Position numbers and translations under genes: made by a program. The notes under the pieces were generated by a model. That model was not told the DNA's origin, did not search any database, and was given only the letters and a program-made list of their open reading frames with translations. DNA of 64,000 bases from Haemaphysalis longicornis (Eukaryota; Arthropoda; Arachnida; Ixodida; Ixodidae). Below, in pieces: positions 22,683 to 34,156 of the stretch; positions within the stretch are counted from its first letter, which is position 1, and each line of letters begins with the position of its first letter. The stretch lies in contig CM023450.1 in the NCBI GenBank assembly GCA_013339765.2, positions 187,134,688 to 187,198,687 on the forward strand. The letters are read 5' to 3'.

Positions 22683-23150
22683 CTAGATGCAAAGAATCTC
22701 TTGCTCTCGGCTCAGTCGTCCGTCGTCCGTCCAACCATCGGTCCAGGAAGACACTGGCAACAATGCCGCTCTAGGAGCCTTTTATGGGGAAGCGTGCTCG
22801 TCTCGTCCCGTCCCAGGAAGACACCGGCCACACTGTCGCTCCAGCATCTCATGGTCGGGGCTATGTTCCTCTTTTTTTTTGTCGCCGTCCACACCCCCAC
22901 TGCGCATGCTCGGCTCGTCTCGGGCCGGCGCAGGCAGACACCGGTAACACTGTCGCTCCAGGAGACATTAAAGGGTAGGACACCACCGGGCGTTCAGCAA
23001 GACGAGCACGCGCAGTGGGGGTGGGGACGACAAAACAACCGCTTTTAGATGCCACGCATCTCTTGCTCTTGGCTCCGTCGTCCGTCTTCCGTCGTCCGTC
23101 CATCCACCGGCCCAGGAAGACACCGGCAACAATGCCACTCCAGGAGCCCT
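22683..23150. repeat. GATGC-palindrome repeat with recurrent 35-bp motif (copy A)
   Basis: A motif close to AGGAAGACACCGGCAACA, followed by a GCTCCAGGAG-like end, occurs at about 22744, 22814, 22931 and 23112. An imperfect palindrome of the GATGCAAAGCATC type, followed by CTCTTGCTC, occurs at 22686 and 23048. The same family is in copy B (43036-43335). Short GATGC palindromes of this kind recur in tick repeats. No coding function is evident. Confidence 0.5.
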
Positions 23151-23665
23151 TCCCAGTGCGGGCGCAGTAGTAACCAGACGCCTGACACGCCAATGAGGCG
23201 TAGTGTGCGATAAGATAACCACCCATGCCGTAGTGTTCAGGGCCGAGTAAAACCACTCGCGAACTCTGTCATAAAGACGGGCAACTGGTCCAGGGGGACA
23301 TTCCCCCGAACGGAGACCCCCGGCTGATTGCTCACCGGGGTCCCGGATGGGGCAGAGGTCCGCCCTGACGCAGTTTGTGCATGAGCCGCTAGGTGGGTGG
23401 TCGAGTCCGTGGCCACCCCGGCTAGGCCGAAGTGGTTGTCAAGTCCGGGATTACCCGCACCCTGGGTGTGTTGTTGTTGGACGCCGGGCTAGGTTGGCGC
23501 GGCGCTCCTGACACATTGGAACCCTTGTTCCCACGACAGAGCCCCTACGGCCGGCTGCCACGCACCCCTTCAGCCGTCGGACTCGTGAGTGCCGACGAGG
23601 GGGCAGTGTACGCCAACTCCTACTATTCCCCCCGAAGTAGATGGTCAATGCTCCTGGTCCCATTT
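23035..23665. other. Block present in copy A only, CpG-rich
   Basis: Copies A and B match up to about 23030/43390 and again from CCCATTTC..GTAGTTCCGG (about 23667/43500). Between these points A has about 630 bp of GC-rich sequence, and B has about 110 bp of different sequence. The A block has a second GATGC-type repeat, then a stretch with CCGGCTGATTGCTCACCGGGG and GCCACCCCGGCTAGGCC. It could be a retrotransposon 5' fragment, but no family could be assigned. Confidence 0.45.
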
Positions 23666-23699
23666 CCCATTTCCCTTGTCGTAGTTCCGGTAAGTTAAA

Positions 23700-25700
23700 T
23701 GTGCGGTAGTTACCATGGAAACCAAACTGTAAATATAACGGTAGCTATGTACCTCAACCTAACGAATACGACGAACTGAAAACTAATGGGCACTTGAATC
23801 GACCCCATGGCTGCTTTGCAAACTACTCATGGTTCCCCTACCGGAAGGTGGTGTAATTTTTTAGTAGCTTAGGGCCTTTATACCGGGGGAACTGTGATAA
23901 CTTCATTCCGGACAGACTGTGGAAAGCCACCTGGCGGCGCCACATCCTGCTTCAAGTAAATAAGAAGGCCGTCCTGTTTTGCCGAAACAACTTTGTTCTG
24001 CTCGAATTTCATGTTGTCACGTGTTGCGGTCAGTATAGTTTGAAATGCCACAAGGAGACTGATAAAGACTACCTCGATTGTAGTGGGTTCGAAGCCTAGA
24101 ACAGTGCGTTTTGTATCCAGGATGGTTGCGCGAGCCAGATCGCCTGTTTATTAAGGCAGACGTTTACCTCTGCGGTTATAACGAATATCCGATAAAACGA
24201 ACTAATTTGCTGCCAATGTACTACTTCGTTATAATAAGGTTCAACTGCACTGGGATAGTGGTTTTTTTTTAATATACTTTGTAATATTACCATCACCTTC
24301 AAGTTATGGAAATAAGGTTAGAAGACATTTTCAGACGGATACCATCACATTCAAGTTACGGAATTAAGGGTAGAGGACATCTTCAGCAGAATTTCCTGAT
24401 CCTGGATAACTCAAGTTTGCCCTAATATAACGTAAGCCACTGAAATATTGCATTTGCTAAACATCCGATCACCAAATTCAAAGTCTAATTTAGGTATTTC
24501 TACTTAAGCTGAGAAAAATGTTGCACGTGTGCCGGTATTTCTGTGCTTTTATTACAGAGTGCAACCCATTTTCTTTTTCCTGGCTCTAAACCTCCCACGT
24601 AAGAGGGGATGGCTAGGGTCAGAAATTACCACTAGAATTGGCCTAGTACATTCCGGGGAATGTAATCGTTAGATTATACGTCCACTCTTTTTACTAAAAT
24701 GTCTACTACCTTCGCAACATCAACATGAATGGTCATGATTTGATAATGGTGTGCTTTTGGGGAACATGGACCTTAGCCACTGAGATTTACTTTGGAGATG
24801 CGGAATTACGATGAATTCATGCGAACAAATCCCTCTTCTGTATATTGAGGCGTGTAAAAAGGGCCTACTAGGGTTGTAACAAAACGGAGAAGAATTGGGG
24901 TAGGATGGCAATATAATGCTCATTTTCACTCAACCATTGCGTCTGCGCGCTCCAGAGGAGGAGCGCGAGGTAATCAGTAGTCTCAAGATAGTTACGCTGT
25001 GACGCTCACTGGAAAGAGTTCCATCAGGAACCGTTTACAGAAAGAGACACAGAAACGTACACTTTTCTTTATCATGCAGCACCAACAACTCATGTTATAC
25101 TAAGTGAAGCTCAAATATAGACTACAAAAACCAGAGCAAGCGCCATGGTAGGGCCCTGTTAAAAGTATTAGAAGATGAAGAGGTGGCTATTAGCAGCTGC
25201 CCTCAACTATCACCATCATTGTAGAGTTCCATCCGCCATTAAAGATTCACCCACGTCCCGCGGTCCTCGCCTCGGTTCTTCAACAGGCCCCGTTATTCTC
25301 ACCGGGAGGGGGTGGAGACATTGCACTGAAAATGGAGCTCACACACCCTCTTTTACGTACTGTCAACATCAAAAACAATTCGTAGATCTCAAAGGAAATC
25401 GTCTTTTTCAAACGAAAGAAAATGGCGTCATCTAAGGCAACAAAACAACCATTTGTGTTGTCGCAAGAACCGAAGTTACTGTTCTTTTACTGCACATTTA
25501 TTGCTTGAAGGGGCTGTTTTGTCGGGTGCAAGCATAAAGGTCCTGTTGTTTTACAGCGCTTTAAAAACTGTGCTTTCTGCAAGGCTGTACAAATCAGGAA
25601 ATACTCCAGCATATCAAAGGCGAAGTTAAAGGTATGGCACATGCAAAAACGTTTCACATTCGTTGAAAAGTCGTATTTAACACACCAATTACTCCTGCTT
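23700..25700. other. No gene recognised; conserved with copy B
   Basis: This A/T-rich sequence aligns with about 43520-45330. A short block near 25160-25290 (hydrophilic frame at 25175-25435) is absent from copy B. No domain, RNA gene or repeat end was identified. Confidence 0.4.
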
Positions 25701-25779
25701 GTTATAGCATCACACAGTCAGGCTAATGCATCAGAGAATGACGCAAGAAATACAGTCGGCGTAAAAGCAGAACACTACA

Positions 25780-25910
25780 AAGGGGCAAGTGACAGATGTG
25801 CTCCGCTATAACAGCACGGCAACAAAAGAGCACATGAGAACACAGCACGCAACCGAATAGCACGTGACGGAAGAGCACTGCGGTAAAACGACACAGCGAC
25901 AGAGGACTCC
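25780..25910. repeat. Degenerate short tandem repeat, ACAGCRACAAAAGAGCAC type (copy A)
   Basis: Overlapping words such as CAGCACGGCAACAAAAGAGCAC, AACACAGCAC and GAAGAGCAC recur every 12-20 bp. A second small cluster lies near 26370-26430 (CACAGCGACAAAAGAGCACC). This makes the minus strand read as a Cys/Leu/Phe-rich frame (25723-26007) that is an artefact of the repeat. Copy B has the same repeat at about 45360-45490. Confidence 0.5.
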
Positions 25911-26833
25911 GATTTATTGGAACGCCAAAATGGACAATCACTAACATTTTAACTTGTGCACAAACATTAAAAACCGAGCACAATGTTCTCTGAGGGTTTC
26001 TTTTCACGTCCCGCTAGTTTCTTTTAAAAATTGTTTCGAATACAAAGCATAAAAGGCCTTTTATTGTTATATTGCAGTTTTGTTATTTCAAAGAATAAAT
26101 AGTAGTCGCATTTTTCAGTTTGAGCTACGCGCGAAGGAACGTGTAACATTAAAATTTCTGCTGTACCTGGGGGGATAAAGCATTTCATTCTCATATTTTT
26201 ATTCAGGATGTTGATTTCACCATAGAAACGTACTGCTTGCAAGTGCATTTCCGATCTCACGCAGGTAATGTAATGTCTCTTTGCTCACCAAATTTCACAA
26301 GGTACGATTGCTTCTTCCTAACACAGTTGCTTTAAATATTATATTGTGTAGTATGTTTGAGACTGAAGATCACAGCGACAAAAGAGCACCGTGAAACAAG
26401 CACAGCGAAAAGAACCTTAGTGACAGAAGTACAGAATATTATGTAACGCCTACATTGGCAATTATGTAGACTCTAAGGAGTGTACAAACGTTAGAGACGG
26501 CGCAAAATGTTCTCTGTGAGTTTCTTTGCATGTGTCGTTAGTCTTTCTCAACAAAAATACCTTGATACCACTTCCCACAAAACCATATTCTTTCTTGAAA
26601 ATTTGTGGCAAATGAGAATGTTAGTGAAAAGTAGTAGGAGAGAACTGCACCTTGCAGAAAAATGTGTGTGGAACCTCAATCCTGGTAACAAAATAACGTT
26701 ATCCTGGTGACCAGCAGTTGCTACCCATCCAGGTTAGCACTAGTCCTCAAGTTTACCCACGGCTCCGCATGGGGAAGATGAAAGGAAACACTTGGAAGGG
26801 CAAAACTTTGAGCTGGTGCAATAATGACGTTGG

Positions 26834-27187
26834 TTAGGGATTCTGGATGAGAACAAAATTTTCATCATACAGGGTACTGATTTCGATGAAGGTAGTGTAG
26901 CCAGATGAGGTGAGGAATTTATTGGGGGCTAGTTTCTTTTTATTTAAGTAAGTTAGAATGATGAGGTTGGATCCAGTGTCGAATTGTGTGGTGATGCGTG
27001 TGACGTTTGCGATGATGACTTTCTCTGGATGGTTCAAATCGTTCTCAATAGCCTGGTAATAAAATGCGAATGCTTGCTGGCGGGCGTAGTTGCTACCAGC
27101 CATTGAGTTGTGAACTCGTTTCCAAACAAGGCCAATGTTCCTCAAGGGATGCTGATTGCCGAGTCGCTGGGCGGTTGTAGGAGTCAC
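26834..27187 (-). CDS. Cystatin-like reading frame (copy A)
   Basis: The frame, about 117 codons with no ATG at its 5' end, runs from GTG at 27187 (or from a possible splice acceptor CCGCCCAG just inside) to TAA at 26834-26836. In the middle is a hydrophobic strand ending TQFDTGSNLIILTYL, placed like the QxVxG hairpin of cystatins (cysteine protease inhibitors; ticks secrete many). The C-terminal FIEISTLYDENFVLI resembles the last strand that carries the PW loop. The length fits one cystatin domain. The G of QxVxG is kept, but the PW dipeptide and the disulfide Cys residues are absent, so this is a diverged or dead member, or a different fold. No signal peptide is in frame; an upstream exon would be needed. 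Confidence 0.35.
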   Translation of the reverse strand: MTPTTAQRLGNQHPLRNIGLVWKRVHNSMAGSNYARQQAFAFYYQAIENDLNHPEKVIIANVTRITTQFDTGSNLIILTYLNKKKLAPNKFLTSSGYTTFIEISTLYDENFVLIQNP

Positions 27188-27459
27188 TCAATCTCACAGT
27201 TAGCTGTCACAGGCGCCATGGAGGCCATGAGTTTGATCAGTACTGAAGGGTGGGCAGCATATACCCTACATTTCCAATGATGTCAGCTCCTGAACGAGAG
27301 TGTAAGAGTTTCTTTCTTATCGCACTGTTCCAGCTCAAGTTTCAGAGTTTAGATCGGTCATTTTAACTGTACACACGTGCTTCTGATTTCGCTTTACCCA
27401 TCTTCACATTAAGCTGTATTACTCTCTCCTTCCGCACTTTAAATACACGTTCTAATTTC

Positions 27460-28047
27460 ATGGCCGAGTTGCTGCTGCAAAACCCCCCTGTTTTTTCAGA
27501 AAACCAAAAACCTTCATCTATACCCTCCACCTCACTTTGGCACACCCCCTCCCTTCGGCCCCCTGGTCACTTCCGCCGTTCTCTCAGCAGTCATGCGCCG
27601 TCAATGTGCAAGTTTGTTTACTGTGAAGGCGTATTCTGCCTAGCGACGCTATCACCATTTTGTACCTGCCAAACTATTGGTAAGATGCGAGTTGTACACA
27701 GCGAGGAACGGTACTGCGAATCCGAAATTACCCTGGCCGCGCAGAAACGGAAATTGGCGTTAAAGTGGTTTGCCGATACCACCGAGGACGATCCTGACCC
27801 GGACGCTGGTCCTATGCGCGATGTTCGTCGGGACTGTGAATATTGTAGTTCGAAAAAAGGCAAGTCGTTAGGACTAAAAGCCCGCGGATGGCTTCGGCAC
27901 CGGGGAATGGTATTGAATTTTAGTTCCGGCGAAGGTATGCATTTTCTTTTAAATGATAAAAGTGGTCAGCGAGCCGTACTCAAAGAAGTTTTGTATTTAC
28001 TGTGTCAGTTTCTCTTTAAAGTCGCGTGCGATACCCATTCAAACTAG
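27460..28047 (+). CDS. Unassigned 195-codon frame with Cys-rich C-terminal motif (copy A)
   Basis: ATG at 27460 opens a frame to TAG at 28045-28047, the longest convincing single frame outside the repeats. It has a Pro/Ser-rich N-terminus, a Cys cluster (CKFVYCEGVFCLATLSPFCTC) near residues 50-70, an acidic stretch DDPDPDAGP, then RRDCEYCSSKKGK and FSSGEGMHF. The C-x2-C-(basic)-GK end resembles the C-terminal Cys-rich domain of piggyBac-type transposases, but the later Cys/His residues are missing. It starts about 270 bp from the cystatin-like frame, on the opposite strand and divergently oriented. Copy B (47059-47469) is cut at 136 codons by a frameshift. It is probably a decayed element or gene fragment. 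Confidence 0.3.
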   Translation: MAELLLQNPPVFSENQKPSSIPSTSLWHTPSLRPPGHFRRSLSSHAPSMCKFVYCEGVFCLATLSPFCTCQTIGKMRVVHSEERYCESEITLAAQKRKLALKWFADTTEDDPDPDAGPMRDVRRDCEYCSSKKGKSLGLKARGWLRHRGMVLNFSSGEGMHFLLNDKSGQRAVLKEVLYLLCQFLFKVACDTHSN

Positions 28048-28049
28048 CC

Positions 28050-31000
28050 ATGCACATCTTCTACGTAAACGGACATGGCTTTACTGATTGAAAAGAGTGA
28101 TGGCTACATGATGGAGTAAATCTGGGTTTCTGTGGGCATTTCTCTTTTTTTTCACCTGGCGGAAAAAATCATGCCAATACTATTATATAATAAACTGCAG
28201 AGTGAATTAAGTGTCATCATTTGCTTGAACCATTTGAACTTCAACTTAAGACGCAATGCCTACAAGCTTTTATTCCAATCTGTCATTCCAGATTTCGTTA
28301 ATGTCGCTGGTAATGTCACTAAAAGCCGTTATCCTGTCATCGATTTGAAAAGTAAGTACAACCAATTTTTGATACTTTGCCCCGTGTAGCTTCAACGAGG
28401 GTTTAAATAAACATACCGCTTTTGTAGCATGTTTATTTTTTAATACTTTTATACTCTGAGTGAAGACATGCAGTTTGTGCCTTTATTAGCCCAGTTCTAG
28501 GAATAATTACCGGCTAAATTAACGATGGGAGAGAAACATTCCGATTGAGGCGAGGTTATAGGCAAATATTTGTAGACAGGTTATAGGCAGCATAGGTTAT
28601 ATATATAGAGGTTATAGACAGCACGAGTAAACGTTTCATCAGAAGCTGCGAACATTGTATACTTGTGTACACTGCTAACCATGGTTTTGCTGAAACTTCG
28701 ATTGGCAATTGAGAAACAGTGTGCAATAAGATTTAGGATTTCGTCTGAGATTTGTGCGAATATGTTTCTTGAGCTCGGAAAAACATACTTTGTGTCCACC
28801 AATGTTAAGCATGAAAAACGCACTTCGTTCTAGTCGACCAAATATGCATAGGATTCCGCATAGCCACCCACATGTGACAGAATGTTGTGAAAGCCGCCGG
28901 AAATGATTTAGTTCCCTCTCATAAAAGAACGCATACCATCAATTTTTCGTTACATTGATGAGTTTTTCGCCTTTTGTAACACAATTGTAAGCACGCCTCT
29001 CAACCGATGCCTGAGAAATGTTCCGAAATGATTTAGGGCACGCTGCTGGGCATTTTGATATGTGCACGAGCTCCCCGAAAACCCCTGATTCAGGTTTCTG
29101 GACATCGGCGTTGATTTCCGGTAGCGCCACGCTTGCTGGAGGTACCAGATCCCGTTCGACCGAAGCGGTTCTTTTGTGCGAGGACGATCACTGAAGAACG
29201 CTGAATGGCCACCTCTGCCTTGCAATTGGCCGGCAAAAAATCATGTTCGCTGGAGATGGTAGGAAGTTTAAAAAAAGCCGACTGCCGAAAAAATGAAGGC
29301 TACTCAAAAAGCTTCTTGAATTCTGCTTGCAAGACGCCCTGCTGAGGGTAAAAATGCGAGACGACCTCGCCAACCGAAGGAACACCACAGAACAGGTACA
29401 GCAGTTTTGCCATACGTGCTTGTATTGAGCCACGCATAAAGTGTGGGAAAGAAACATGGCGCCAAAGTTGTTTTTTCCTCGCCCAACAAAACCTTCGGCA
29501 TGTAACATGAGGTAAACAGTGGCCCTGAGAAGCCCGTCTGCAACAACAAACCCCGCACAAGATACGCTGAATGCAGCAAAAATGTGCTGTATGGAATTGC
29601 ACTGAAGTGCATGATTGTTTTCCCTCCAAACCGGGCTTTGCTTGAACAATATGGCCCGAGAGCACGCTGCATCGCTTCAAGCCACTTCGTGCCGCAATCT
29701 TTCTCTTATGCATCAAGAGTCTCATTGTGAAGCATATATTACAGAAATAACTATTGTTTGAAAAAGGAGACGCATGTAAAACGAGAAATATTACAAGATA
29801 TCGCGATATACCCAGCTAGAGATGAATGCTTTAGTGGCCTGTCTGTGGCCTTGCCAAACATAGGAAAAGGGTTAAGGGAAGAAATTTCTGCGAATTTTAT
29901 CAATGGCCTCCGCGTAATCTCAAATGTGTATGAAGATATTTTTTCAGTAAAAATAAGCTGGAACTAAGTGGTGTGTCATGTGTTCTCTTCCTGTGTTAGT
30001 TTAAATACAAGCCGCTTCAATTCCGATGATGAAATACATCCTGCAAATGCGTTCTGTACGCTTTCATTCCATACGCACAAATACATGTTCACGCTTCATT
30101 TGCTCTTCATATTAAAAATTGCATGTGAGAAAAAAACCTTAAGTGATTCCTTACGTGGCGACTTTACACTTTATTACACACGGTGAATACAAACTCTACC
30201 CCAAATCTAGCACTAAGTAGTCGTCTTTCAGCTTTTATGCCGGAGTCATTGCCAATGGAGCATCAGAAAGCAATATAGGGCTAAGTCCGGATGAAGCAGC
30301 GTTGTGTAAGAAAATAATGCTTTGTGTGCCGATTAAGTTGAACATTGAATGTTTGTTGGCAATTCTGAAGACCTACATTGAATAAGGCTTTACTGGTATA
30401 CTCCAAAAGAGATCGTCCGATTGGTGTTGTCTCAGAATTTCACATTTATATTTTACAAAAGCTAAATCAAAAGACACCGACAAAAGTTGTCGTAGAGTTT
30501 AAATGATAAGCACTTATGAAAACTGCGAGCGAGTGAAGGCTTTGTCGCACTCGAAAGACTACCCACACCACGGAACGCTAATGAAAAGGGTGCAATATTA
30601 GGGTAACTTTTATTCTAACCTGACTTAAAATTTATTATCGAAGTTTCGAAGAATTGTAAGTGATGCTTTAATTAAGATAATGATTGAAAAAAAATAGTGA
30701 TCACATATGGTTGAAGTAACTTCAGCTTAAGTAGAAAACAAAACTCGGATACGCAATTTACACACCTCATTTAGAATGTTTTTAAAACATTACAGATTTT
30801 CGGAAGCTGTGCGATTTTTTTTGGCGCAGTGGTATGACTGCCGTAATTATTAACCGCGAAGCTAATGAGCCAATCGTAATATTTTGTGTCCGCAGTTAAA
30901 ATATCGCAAGAAACTACCGAACGCACGCACGTGAGCGCGTTCTTCACGGGGACGCTGGGCATTTAACAAAACCAAGAAGATGCCTTAGCGTCCTGTGGAC

Positions 31001-31660
31001 GTGCCTCGTGACGAACGCCCAGCGTCTCCAGCGCACGCTTGTTAGGCGAAGCATACCAACGTAAAGAGATTTGCTAATATTGGCCAAAGAAAAGATCCAG
31101 CGTCCGCCGTTAGTGTGGCAAAACTTGTTCGGAACGAGATAGACTGCAGGGTTCGTCGTAATCCCCGTAACGAGAAAGATACGTCAGAGGGTACGGTCCT
31201 TCAAGGTTACCTTAATGACTATCACTTCGAACAAAGTGAAAAAAGCTCGCACCTATAGCAATAATAACGGAGTAAAGGTCGTTGCAGCAGTAAAGAACAA
31301 GCAAATCGGCTGCAGACGTGGGCTCAAACCGTCACAGTGGTCGTGAAGGTTGCCTGCAGCTTCGTTACATTAAAGTCTTGCGCGTTAGGATAAATTTCTT
31401 TCATCTGTATTTTTGCAGTATGTCTCAGCTACCAATAAATACAAAGCTAGTACATAGCCTCAAGTTAGGTGGACGTATGCTACGGCAAAGCAAAAATCAT
31501 CATGAATTAGGCATGGTCCGACTACAACGCTGCACTGAACGAAGGCGTAGAAGTGGTTCCTGTTATAGTTAAAGGAGCGCTCGTTTTTCAATACGTGTTC
31601 CAACTTTACCATCGCCTTCATATCTTGTTTACGTGGACGGCATTGTGCGATTTCTAGGCA
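28050..31660. other. No gene assigned; conserved with copy B, several short coding-like frames
   Basis: This aligns with about 47640-51320. Minus-strand frames at 29188-29672 (two or three overlapping, up to 153 codons) and at 30771-30962 share words with copy B but shift frame between copies, and no family was recognised. A small TATA-rich run with GGTTATA repeats at about 28575-28620 is specific to copy A. Confidence 0.35.
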
Positions 31661-31663
31661 TCC

Positions 31664-32455
31664 GTGCTCACTGGTTTATGGTTCCCCATCCCAGATGCTT
31701 CGAGACACTTTATAGTGATTCACGAAGAGGACGTTTCATACATACAACCACCTTGCGTCCGTGAACAAGCTATTGCGAGGAAGGTTGGCGTAATTTCTAC
31801 AAACCGGCCAACACCAACAACCGCGGGAACAGATATAAAGTTTAACGCCAAGAAGCCGGACCTTTTTTCTCTGACCTCTTATAAAGCATTCAGACTTCAA
31901 GTGATGCAACAAAGAAGTTGAATCCCCTGCTAGACTGGACCGACCCTTGTGTCGCTGATATTGTTGACGCTGTGGCTCAATAATTAGGTACAACTGCAGT
32001 TCAAACTGCTTCCAAACACCCGTGGCAATTCTTTCGTTGAAGACGAATTCTGCAGCCGTGTTTACTGGCGGTCTTTCACTACAAAGTCCTTCAATCCCTT
32101 GTCCAAGGGATAGTACGTCAATTAGTGGAAGCGACTAGCACAGACAAAACGTGCCTGACGCCTTTGAACGCCCTGGGACTACTATTTGGCTCAGTGAAGA
32201 TATCGTTCGTGAGAAAATAACTTAAATGGGGCTCCAGCCAGTATGCTAAATAACTCCTATGGACGTCCGCCGTAATTAGGTTGTTCCAGACTTTAAATGG
32301 ACAAAGTCCCCAATGCTACGGAAACACCGGCGATTGCTGAACATAAAACTCGAAGCCCATTACTTCGTGTACAAGTACATCGGGCATGCCGCACGCTACT
32401 GCATGAATTGCTGCTCTTGAAAACGTACTCTCTGGAAAGATGCCCGCCTGGATGA
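31664..32455 (+). pseudogene. Unassigned coding-like relic near the end of copy A
   Basis: The frame at 31664-31921 contains RKVGVISTNRPTPTTAGTDI and SYKAFRLQVMQQRS, and a later segment (about 32299-32454) is another short frame. In copy B (51326-51604) the same words continue for about 25 more codons (CVADILDAVAQSLGITAVQT). In copy A these are reached only after a frame change and an extra stop. The pattern suggests an old coding sequence decaying independently in the two copies. The family is unknown. Confidence 0.3.
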
Positions 32456-32715
32456 TGATCCCGTCCACCTGCTGCCCCGTTTCGACACATTTTGATTGGC
32501 CTATTTCCTAACCCACGAGAAAGTCCTACCTCCCCGCTACGTTAGCTGCATCCCGCAAGAACTGCGTTGACGCTCAGTGCCCTTCTACCGCCGTTCATCT
32601 CTGCGGAACTAACTGATACATCTGTCGAAGGGAACCCTTCATCAACAAACTATCCTGTAAATCCTCATTTGATGTTGCCAAATCGACACAATTTCCTCGC
32701 AGCTGAAGCTGGTGG

Positions 32716-33379
32716 CGTGGACTTAAAATTCTCATTAATACTGGGGTCCCACGTTTTTGATGAGTGCTAATTTCCGCAATTACTTTCTTCAGCTTCTCAC
32801 ATCTGCCCTTTTCATAGTTCCTACTGCTGACCCAGTAACGTTCGCTGTCCCCGGAATGGGCGCCGCTCGAGTGGTCATCGTCGTCCACCACATTGCTGTT
32901 TCATTTTTTTTGGTCCTTAAATGGTCATGATGTCATTCTTACAATAATAAATGGCTCCACCGGTAATATTTGCGTTGAGGACCCAGTTTCCCTCGATTAC
33001 AGCATCGATTGTACGCCCCGCTTCCAAATGACGGAAATATTCGCCTGCTGGCTCAAGGTGCAGTTTAGGTTCTTCTGTTTCGAAGCATGCGTGCCCCAGA
33101 TGGAGAATTCGTCGTTGTGCCTATTCATGTCATTTTGATGAGTCACGAATTCGCCCTTGCCCGCATACTTTAATCATGCAGAATATACAGGTTCTCGTAA
33201 TTTTCGGGAATTTGACATTCCACACGCAAGTTCTTCTACAAGGAATGACTGTCGCAAGTGTTTATCCACTTTCTGAAATATAAATTTATGCTTTAGCCAT
33301 AGACCCGCTGTGTGATGCTACTGCACCACAAGCGGCAGCTTTGCCAGCCACTAAATTGCACGTTTTGACTAGCCTTAAC
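32716..33379. other. Spacer between the duplicated copies: no gene recognised
   Basis: The match to copy B stops near 32715. An 81-codon plus-strand frame (32893-33138) is present but shows no domain or splice context. On the minus strand the same region has weakly coding-like words. Nothing firm can be assigned. Confidence 0.35.
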
Positions 33380-33536
33380 CAACCCTTGGAGCACGCCAAT
33401 CTCCTCCATGATCTCCTGGACAACGTGCAACATATCTTCTTTATTCTCAGGGTAAGCTGGGTTAACCATGTCAATCATCGCAGAGAACCCAATGACGGAA
33501 GACCCATTCTCTCCCATCTGTACCAGGCGTCCCGTG
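33380..33536 (-). CDS. Candidate internal exon 2 of an unidentified gene
   Basis: On the minus strand a pyrimidine-rich stretch ending CCGTTCAG (the acceptor, complement of about 33537-33544) precedes a frame containing RLVQMGENGSSVIGFSAMID and EDMLHVVQEIMEEIGVLQ, which reads like real protein. A possible donor (GTTAAG, complement of 33374-33379) ends it. The exon begins with the third base of a codon, which fits a donor after AAG at 34167 in the upstream candidate exon. The family was not recognised. The region lies in the unique spacer between the two duplicated copies, so conservation cannot be tested here. Confidence 0.35.
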
Positions 33537-33593
33537 CTGAACGGTATGACAGAGCAATACCAGAAATATATGAAAGTAAGCTTGAGCGCGAAT

Positions 33594-33800
33594 TGTGAAG
33601 AGAACACCGCGATTTCGGCAAAAGCTTCGAGGATTTTAACGCGAGGTTTAAGAGGCTATAAAAAGAATGAACCAGAGTAGTACCAAACAACAGAGAAAGA
33701 TGTAGAGTATGCTTGAAGGTTAATTCTGAAAGGAACCTCGCGATTTCGACAAAACCCTTCGGGATTTTATTGCGAGGTTTGAAGAGGTGATAAAAATATT
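33594..33800. repeat. ~132-bp direct duplication with dyad symmetry
   Basis: GCGATTTCGGCAAAAG.TTCG.GGATTTTA..GCGAGGTTT occurs at about 33608 and again at about 33740. The second copy is framed by CCTCGC (33736-33741) and GCGAGG (33772-33777), with an inner AAAACCC..GGGATTTT, making a possible hairpin. It would lie in the intron between the two candidate exons. Confidence 0.5.
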
Positions 33801-34156
33801 GCAAAGCAGAAAAAGAAAATCCAAGAGCGAAAAGTGTAACTAGACTCTCATGACCGAGATCCTTGAAATAAAAACGAAATTCAGAAGCAAGAGATGAGGG
33901 GCTCAGGTAATGAACATAACTCCCGCAACTGCGACGTCAAAATAATGGGGGTGTAGGAAGACAAAGGTGAAGACGTAGTACAAACAGCGTGTGAAACTGA
34001 GTACTCACTCCACCAGAAGGGTAAACCGGACAACGCTGAAGCTGTTCACAACGAGAAACCTTCCAACAACCAGGGACCTGCCAGCACTGTCGTTCAATTT
34101 AAGAGCCGCTGCAGGCGTGTCACAAATCTTGAGACGACGAAAAATGCTTGGCTTAC

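Larger units (their letters stand above)
4553..32715 (+). repeat. Segmental duplication, copy A (~28 kb), direct repeat of 34490-52303
   Basis: Starting at ATTTCTAACCGAAAG, this segment aligns base for base, with scattered mismatches and indels, to the segment starting near 34490. It keeps the same order of landmarks to about 32715: LTR-like block, LINE relics, tRNA-related repeat, 285-bp satellite, cystatin-like frame and 195-codon frame. In one stretch compared by eye (28.66-28.87 against 48.23-48.44 kb), about 18-20 of roughly 215 positions differ, so the duplication is not recent. Copy A is longer mainly through the 7.4-9.45 kb block, the 3.8-kb TIR element and about 13 extra satellite units. 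Confidence 0.85.

Noticed and set aside
25723..26007. Hydrophobic Cys/Leu/Phe-rich minus-strand frame suggesting a membrane protein
   Set aside because: It is produced by a degenerate short tandem repeat. The equivalent frames in copy B (45339-45629) differ in length and phase.
32893..33138. 81-codon plus-strand frame in the spacer
   Set aside because: It has no splice context, no domain and no homologue in the window to test conservation.
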